NCBI GenBank assembly: GCA_029237695.1
Contig: CM055280.1
Span: forward strand, 28,338,560 to 28,402,559
Length of the DNA: 64,000 nt
Reading direction: 5' to 3'
Source: Conchocele bisecta
Taxonomy: Eukaryota; Mollusca; Bivalvia; Lucinida; Thyasiridae
Shown: positions 58,064 through 64,000 of the stretch, in pieces
Layout: every line of letters starts with the position of its first letter
How positions within the stretch are numbered: the stretch's first letter is position 1
The notes under the pieces: model-generated
Database searches by the model: none
What the model saw: the letters and a program-made list of their open reading frames with translations, nothing else
What the model was told of the DNA's origin: nothing
Program-made: the position numbers and the translations under genes

Positions 58064-59051
58064 CTATAATGACGGACTGACCGGAGACAGCTGGGTGTCA
58101 GAAGGTACCGCAAGAAGTTCTTCGCGAACAAACCCGCGCGATGGACCATCATCCAAATAGTACAGCACGGGCTCATGGGGTTTGGTAATAGATCGATCTA
58201 GATGGTATGCATTCAGAGACCACACGGGATTAGTCGCACGGTGGCGACCACCTTCGAGGTCTCCCGGTTGATAGAGATACCGGACGGCAACATCCGATGG
58301 AAGTCGTTTCTCCGCGAGACGGCGGATGGTTTGTGCGCCACCGTTTTCGCCTTGATGGCATCTACGGGCTTCTTACCGATCAATCTGGTCACCTCGCCGT
58401 TCAGTGCGGAGACCACTCAGTCGATCGCGAATGAGGATCTAAAAGCTTTTTGGCGTATTGGTGTCCGAACAACCTCTCAGCCAGGGTTCGATTGAACCGC
58501 TCCACGATCCCCTGGTCCCGGTGAATGTTGACGCGGCCGCGTCTGACAGAAACTTTCTGTTTAGACAATAGATGAGAGACCGCACCCATGAACTCGCGGC
58601 CGGGATCGACCTGGAGAAGATTCGGCCATTCGAGAGGACTCCTTTTATATATTCGGGAAATAGCCTCGGCCCCCTCCTTAGACTCTTTAGTGGCCAACGG
58701 CTCAGCCCCCTTATACCGACTCGCTATGTCAACGATTGTCAGTGCGTACTTGTACGTCTTGCGACCGACGCGATCGTGAGGGAGAAATAGGAGGTCTGCT
58801 TGGTGGACTTCGTTCGGCACCGGCACGTCGAATTTCGGGCGCGGAATATTGTGAGGCGCGGGAAAATAGATCTGCCAGATGGCCTGCTTCTTGAGCCATT
58901 CCTTGGCTGCGTTTTCTGAAAACTTGGTCGCCGTCAAGAGGTTCTTGATGGCCGCGAGTCCCTTCCAATAGCCGCGGGGGCTGTAGTATATGTTCGCTAG
59001 CTTGCGCGTTAGGCGAACCGATAGTTTGGTATTAAGTTTGCGCGTGTCCAT
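58064..59051 (-). pseudogene. int: Polinton integrase (B), broken late
   Basis: 216 codons are open from ATG 59051. They include the N-terminal YYSPRGYWKG segment lost in copy A and the catalytic residues D86 (QADLLFLP), D149 (LQVDPGREF) and E184 (QGIVERFNRTL). The last two are 35 positions apart, as expected for a DDE integrase. A 22-bp deletion near 58415 then shifts the frame. A second missing stretch near 58315 affects the VRYLYQPGELE region. The C-terminal tail ends at 58064. The catalytic core is complete; the DNA-binding tail is not. Confidence 0.92.
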
Positions 59052-59608
59052 CGTATGCGAGGTATTCTAATAGATCGGACAATCTCCAACATGCCCTCGC
59101 CAGATCTTCCGGTAACTGCGTCGGCGATACTAAACCTTTGTTGGAAGTCCAATCACGATTGGATTTGAACAGGAGTGGGAACTCGGAGGAATCTAACAGT
59201 GTTGAGGTTGGGGGTTGTCTCGAAAGGTATTTCCATACACACACAGTGCCCACAACTGCCAGACCACCACCAACAACCCACGGGATGATTTTCCAATCAC
59301 GTTCAACAATATTGAGGTAATAGGGGGTAGGAGCTACATCACTCCCCGATTGTTCTTCTGATTGACTTTGGGGTGTCGCAATTACCCGATTGCAACGACA
59401 GTTTGGCCTCTCGAAGCTCGGCGAGTATTTTATCTTGTTTAGTTTTTCGGGTGGCAGCCGCAGTCCGCCCAGCTGCCTTTTTTTTTGGGAATTTGTGTCG
59501 TGCAATTGGAAGATCAACCGGAGTTGGAAGAGCAATCGGGTTCAACAGTGTTGAAGCAATCGGAGATTGCGGTTCCGTCACTCTCGCAGGTGCGTCTTGT
59601 GTCATCAT
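59032..59608 (-). pseudogene. Polinton single-pass membrane protein (B)
   Basis: Starts at ATG 59608 (MMTQDAPARV) and contains the basic region KFPKKKAAGRTAAATRKTK that copy A lost. A single extra base near 59383 shifts the frame before TPQSQSEEQS and the membrane helix WVVGGGLAVVGTVCVWKYL. Both halves are otherwise open. Its 3' end overlaps the integrase start by 20 nt. Confidence 0.68.
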
Positions 59609-60182
59609 TTATAATATTAGAGCTTATAGTTTGTGGGCATATATGTCCAACTTGACAGTGTTTAGCCGTGGTCAACGCGGTTGTCACTGGAGCTAAGTAC
59701 ATTCCAAACTTGTGATACATTGAGCTGCAGGCCGTTCTAAGAGTGTGTCCTACAAAAGGGTCAGTCTCTAGATCACCAATCAACCCCGCAGTGTCAGATA
59801 TAGGGAGAATTTCACTGACAGCGGTAGCGTACATATGAATAGCCGCCGCCCCATGAGTTTTCGTCATCTCTGCCCCCAATTTGGATTCGTATCGCGCATA
59901 CATTTTATCAACCTCTACATCTGACATTTTATCCACCTGGCAAACTGAGAGACGCCTACCGAACTACTGCTCCAATTGCCCCCCAGCTACCAGCGCAGGT
60001 AGCCGCTCGCGGCGCGTCCTGTTTTCGTTTTCTTTCAGGACAGTATCGGCATTCGTGCCAACAGGTGTTCCATCTTTCTAGAAATATGTCTTGTCGGTTC
60101 CTATAGTTTCTTTCGGGAAAGATGGCGTGTCGGTTCCGACTGTCTCTACCATTAGCTGGTCAAGAAGTTCGTCGCAGTTCAT
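59514..60182 (-). pseudogene. Polinton protein of unknown function (B)
   Basis: Start ATG at 60182 (MNCDELLDQLMVETV). Two in-frame stops (TTCTAG near 60080, CAGTAG near 59965) are at the same places as in copy A. The C-terminal 140 codons are open from 59936. They read past the point where copy A stops, over the start of the membrane-protein gene. Stops shared by both copies could mean old decay or that the true gene begins at the internal ATG 59936. Confidence 0.6.
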
Positions 60183-60330
60183 TGAATTTTTAATTTCAAC
60201 AGTGTTGGGTGTACTATTCTGACTAGCCTAATAAGTCTAACATTTTGATTTAATCCAATACTATTGGTAAGTAATAATAGCGCACCACTTGATACTTATG
60301 ATCACCGTTATGCTCGCAACAAAGCAATAC

Positions 60331-60429
60331 TTGCTGAGCAATTATTAAGCAATTGCTCAGCATTGTTAAGCATTTGCTCAGCAGTTACTAATTAATTATA
60401 AAATTAAGCGTTAAGCATTCGCTCAGCAA
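60331..60429. promoter_or_regulatory. Iteron-like GCTCAGCA repeats (B)
   Basis: Same three direct and one inverted GCTCAGCA-containing units as 22602-22703, unchanged in spacing, although the AT-rich stretch beside them has lost about 20 bp. The 18-nt units are better conserved than their surroundings. Confidence 0.6.
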
Positions 60430-60448
60430 ATATTTATTACTTAAAAAA

Positions 60449-61131
60449 TTATTTGATGACTTTGTAAGCAGTTGGCTGATCAGTCATTAGCAGAAGCTTG
60501 GCGTGCTTAGTTTCCGAAAGCATCTGTCTAACCTGCAGGCGCTCCTCGCACGTTGGGATAACGTCGTTTTCTCGAAGACAGTCATCGAATGAGTCTCGGT
60601 CCTTGCAGTGAAAGAGGGCGACCCATTTAGTTTGCTCGCGCAGATCCTTGAGGACGGCGTTGTACTTCTGAGGTCGAGATCCATACGCTTTGCCCCGCAT
60701 GGCGGCCAGAAAATGTGAGCTCGGAGAGCATGTCGTTCTTTTTGGTCATCGCCGCCTTGGCTGAGCAGTCGTCAATCACGTATAGGGTGGGCTCGCCCTG
60801 GAATATTTGGTATAAACCTCGCAGCCAATCGTGAAGCCTGTCGCCGGGGTCAATAACGTATACCTCAGGATCGGTCCATATCCACGGGCGCCGCTGATAA
60901 GTATCGTTGTGCCGCACAGTGGGACACAGGATCACAATGTGTCGAAAGATATCGCGGTAGGACCCTTCGAGCAAGTCGAGGATGAAAATTGTTTTTTACG
61001 CATCCTGTTTGCCCACATATTATGGCAGAGTGGGCATCACAAACTTCAAAGTTTGGAGGTAGAGTTAAATTTCCAATCGTGAATTGTTGTTGATTTATTA
61101 AATCAGTAGAGAGCTGAGACGTATCGACCAT
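60449..61131 (-). pseudogene. Packaging ATPase (B), Walker A disrupted
   Basis: ATG 61131 (MVDTSQLSTDL). The Walker A loop reads GQTGCVK and then shifts frame because of one substitution and one extra A near 61003, so the nucleotide-binding loop is lost. The rest (Walker B TLYVIDDCSA; a later QKYNAVLKDLREQTKWVALF; NDVIPTCEERLQVRQMLSET) is readable in two further frames to the stop at 60449. The C-terminal 83 codons are undamaged. Confidence 0.9.
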
Positions 61132-62395
61132 CTTCGATGTTGAGTTGTGCGTCTGTGATTATATATAGATACACGTTGAATGGCCCAGCTCCATCCGCCT
61201 CTTTGGTTATCTGGATCGTCACACCCTCGCTAGCGTTCTCAACTTGGCGTCCACTACCGTGCATTTGGTCGTCGTCGCTGACTCGCATGTCTAACGATAA
61301 CGCGCATTTGCTAGTCAGGAACTGCGCGATGGAGACGTCCGAGAGCTGCAGGTCTTTGGCAACCGCGGCAACCTCTGGGTCACGCTTAGAGCCAGCAGCA
61401 AACTGCTTTCTGACTTCGTCCCACTGCTGGTGCGCGCGAAGGCCCGCGCTGTAGAGTTGATTGGGAACTCCCTCGATCGTCACCTCTACCTTTGTAATTT
61501 TGGGGTTATAGAATTTGTCGCTTTTTCTAGCACCGAGCGCGAACCGAGCATCCTCGAACAGCATCAGTATACCTTTCATCGAGCGGGCGGGTACGTTGAA
61601 ATTAATATTCCACAATGTGTCACGTTTTGTCTTTCGTCATCTTGCGATGGCGAAGAACTCGGTCGTAAAGTATGGCAACGCGCCCGGAGTACTGTGTTTT
61701 GATCAATCGCGCGAGTTAGGGCATAGTGACCATGTCGTACTCCAGCGAAACATTGTCGATCGTATACGTCGATGCCATGTAGGTGGCTATGATAACTCGG
61801 CCGTAGTAGTTGAACGTTAGTTCGTATTCGAGGCGGTCAGCCAAAGCACTCTGATAGTAGGGCATGTGACTCCAGCAACTCAAAGTCGAGCGGGATGTAT
61901 AATCGGTTGCCGTAAGCGGCCGCGATCACGTTATCGCTCGCGTCGTTATCTGCCTTGTTACCAGCCCTGATTCTAAGTCTGGTTACGTTCTTATTTTTGC
62001 TAGTGTCAATACCCTGATATACCGCATTTTCGCGCTCTTGCTGTCTTCCACAGGTCCTGATAACAATTGTAGACGTCGCTGTCGTCGATCGACATCACCT
62101 CATTACCAAAAATCTTTATCATGGTCTTCTTGACGATTGCGCGACCTAGGTTCTGAACGACGCTTCGGTCCGCGTCTGTCGACGTCAGTGAAATAGTGCA
62201 ATCGAGGCGAACAGTCCCCGGCATAATGACGTCGCTAGCTCCGAGGTTGGGGAAGCGGACTAAGAGCTGCTGGTTCTGGTCGATCGTCGATGGTTTGTTC
62301 ATAATAATGACGCTCTGTCTCACACCTTTCGCCCCAAGGGGCTCTCGCAGTCAGCGGTATGGATTGAGTTTGCGGCCATATTGACTTGAAGACAT
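61103..62395 (-). pseudogene. Polinton major capsid protein (B), broken
   Basis: About 430 codons from ATG 62395 to the TGA at 61103. An early TGA at about 62352, where copy A has AGA, is the first lesion. A block from 62323 is open through PGTVRLDCTISLTSTDADR. Losses of one or two bases near 62045 and 61870, in-frame stops near 61720-61850 and an extra T near 61627 follow. The C-terminal 170 codons (61615-61103) are open and include about 90 residues after TIEGV that copy A reads out of frame. Taken with A, it shows that the two copies decayed by different mutations. Confidence 0.88.
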
Positions 62396-62453
62396 ATTTA
62401 AATACGCTATTAAACCCATATGGTTTTTTCTTTAATACATAATTATTACAAAA
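62396..62453. promoter_or_regulatory. Divergent promoter, capsid and acidic-protein genes (B)
   Basis: Same 58-bp AT-rich spacer as 24643-24700, with ATTTAAAT beside the capsid ATG. Confidence 0.6.
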
Positions 62454-62756
62454 ATGTATGGTTACGATATTGGTATGGACGAAGTCGAACGAGACGATTT
62501 CCGCGATGACATCGATGATGACATCGATGATGACATCGATGACGAAACGTCCTTCATAGTGAATCAACCTCAAATTCATGAATTGGAGGAAATAGGTGGC
62601 GCTATCAACGCAATTAGTCTAAGGCAGGGATTGCTCGAGTCAGCTGTAGACGACTACTACAACAGTTTGGCAGAAAAAGGTGTGGTCCCATCTGTCGGTC
62701 GCGACTACTCCAAGTTCGAATTGGATCTGCGTGGCAGGTTGCGACTAAAAGCATAA
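62454..62756 (+). CDS. Small acidic Polinton protein (B)
   Basis: 100 residues, the same length as in copy A and with no frame damage. The DDID repeat is identical; a handful of substitutions (D to Y at position 2, S to Q and T to I further on) leave the layout unchanged. Confidence 0.75.
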   Translation: MYGYDIGMDEVERDDFRDDIDDDIDDDIDDETSFIVNQPQIHELEEIGGAINAISLRQGLLESAVDDYYNSLAEKGVVPSVGRDYSKFELDLRGRLRLKA

Positions 62757-62774
62757 AATATCCCGATCATCAAC

Positions 62775-63514
62775 ATGAATACCGGAAAACCCCTATCGCT
62801 GAACACCATTGCCGGAACCCGGGGTGGTGGCGAAATCATAAAGAACGAACTAGGATTCGTAGATTGGGCACGTGGTAAAACAATTATGCCGGCCCGCGCT
62901 GTCAAGACCCTACAGTCTACCGACGAAATGATGGCAAAGACGGCCGCCGCGATAGAAACGATCGAGTTCAGCGAGCTGCCTCGAGTAGCCACCGACGCTA
63001 TTCGCACAATGGAGATCAACGAAGACTAATTACTCAATCTCGACCAAGGGTCGAAAGATGACCCACCGCTACCTCTTCGCGAACTCCTGGGACTCAATAA
63101 GGCTCTACAAAAGGTCCGGGGTGAACTGGTCCTTAACATCTCCAAACGCTCTGCGCTGGATGAACATATCGCGCTAGAAGAAAGAAAACTTGGGGAAGCC
63201 GGTGACTCTACCGAGCTCTCGGCATGAATATATGGACCATAGTTCTAGTTATCACTGGTGGCGCGGGTGCTGGCGCGGGTGCAGCCGCCGCACCATCCGG
63301 CGGAGCAAAGGAGTGGGTAAAAAAACATCTAAAAGCCCTCGCCAATCTCCTGGCTAAATTAGCCGGAAAGGCGGCTGCCGCTCTGCCTGGGTTGAACGGA
63401 AGTGTCGTCTCCTACTTGTTATCTATATTATCAAAAACGGCCGGATGGCTCGCCAAAAAGACTTGGGCTTTAATCGTGGCGATCGCCGGTTTTCTACTGT
63501 CCGAAAGTTCCTAA
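62775..63514 (+). pseudogene. Coiled-coil membrane protein (B), coiled coil mostly deleted
   Basis: 84 codons from ATG 62775, including a 14-codon segment (ETIEFSELPRVA) missing from copy A, to a TAA at 63027. About 200 bp that encode most of the coiled coil are deleted near 63215. The C-terminus is intact: a (GAGA) linker with two repeats, KEWVKKHLKALANLLAKLAG and WALIVAIAGFLLSESS. It shows the proper C-terminal frame that copy A lost. Confidence 0.75.
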
Positions 63515-64000
63515 AACCAAAACGCAAGTAGTCCGATCACCACGAGGGCGACGACGAGTCCTAATTTCTTATCCTCGTGGGTTGTACTTCCCGCTCCTGT
63601 TCCAATCCCATCGCGATTGGAAGAATTGGGGGAACTTGATGGTGTGCTTCGTGGTGGGGTGGGTGCTTGTGCGGGTGCAGCCGCTGTCTTGGGGGTGCGC
63701 TTGATGATACCCGTGTTCAGGTTCTCGTTGTAGCCGATTTTTTGATCGGCGGTGGCGATTACGATCTGATTATTGTAACCGTAAACCGGTCGTCTCGTAG
63801 TATCATATTGGTCGGCGCCAGATAAAGACCTGTTGCAAATTTATAGTTTACTGGGGTGCTGGCATTCTGCAAAACGTCTTGATACCGCCTGATCGCATCC
63901 TGGAGGTCCACCTTAGCTGAGATGGCGTCCTCGACATTTGCCAAGAACTGTTTTTGCGCATCAAACGCTGTCCCTTGTCCTATTATAGATCCCCCCGTCG
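63511..64000 (-). pseudogene. Tail-anchored Polinton protein (B), cut by the window edge
   Basis: The C-terminal half of the protein at 25950-26975. The hydrophobic tail is complete here (GLVVALVVIGLLAFWF, stop at 63511-63513) and overlaps the stop of the coiled-coil gene. A one-base loss near 63788 shifts the frame. The upstream part is outside the window, and similarity to copy A stops at 63989. Confidence 0.6.

Larger units (their letters stand above)
37038..63989. repeat. Long duplicated segment, copy B
   Basis: Same-orientation partner of 1-26429. The offset is 37037 at the left end, 37006 at the Polinton left end and about 37560 at the right end, because copy A has lost more sequence inside the polymerase. 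The match ends at 63989; the last 11 bases of the window do not match copy A at 26430-26440. Sequence left of 37038 cannot be compared because copy A starts at the window edge. Confidence 0.95.
53383..64000. mobile_element. Polinton (Maverick), copy B, right end outside the window
   Basis: Same insertion as 16377-29867, at the identical site and in the same orientation. The polymerase, integrase, capsid, acidic and other left-hand genes are present; the penton-like, fibre-like and right-end genes lie beyond the window, if present. It has fewer deletions than copy A but is still inactivated in most genes. Confidence 0.95.

Overview
This is eukaryotic genomic DNA: AT-rich, mostly non-coding, full of small inverted-repeat elements, with a CRE/NRF1-type promoter, splice-like sites and a 500-N scaffold gap (31402-31901). 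Short repeats of a style common in molluscs suggest a bivalve or related marine invertebrate; that placement is inference.

The dominant structure is a long repeat. Copy A (1-26429) and copy B (37038-63989) can be followed base by base, with a few percent substitutions and many indels, and the gap lies between them. Either a roughly 37 kb unit is tandemly duplicated, or two diverged haplotypes were placed one after the other in the assembly. Each copy runs: G-rich repeat, Gag remnant of a retrotransposon, about 15 kb of non-coding DNA with MITE-like elements and one candidate 5' exon, then a Polinton (Maverick), a large virus-like DNA transposon.

Polinton A is complete end to end (16377-29867, 13.5 kb). 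It has 141-bp terminal inverted repeats and a TTACTG(A) target duplication, and it sits inside a tRNA-like sequence. Its order is: C2HC zinc-finger/coiled-coil protein (-), protein-primed family B DNA polymerase (+), integrase (-), membrane protein (-), unknown protein (-), packaging ATPase (-), major capsid protein (-), acidic protein (+), coiled-coil/membrane protein (+), tail-anchored protein (-), penton-like beta protein (+), fibre-like stalk/head protein (+), two-helix membrane protein (+). Copy B (53383 to the window edge) holds the same left-hand genes in the same order. I did not find the adenain-like protease usual in this superfamily. Nearly all genes are broken by stops, frameshifts and deletions. 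Some lesions are shared by A and B, so the element had begun to decay before the copies separated; most are private.

Genes are arranged as divergent and convergent blocks. The polymerase and zinc-finger genes diverge from a 49-bp-arm palindrome that gives each gene an almost identical upstream region. The capsid/ATPase block diverges from the acidic/coiled-coil block across 58 bp. A short array of GCTCAGCA repeats precedes the block of unknown, membrane and integrase genes. Between the copies (29874-37037) there is no confident gene: it holds fold-back elements, a long palindromic array of CGTTCCCACGA units, hairpins and the gap.
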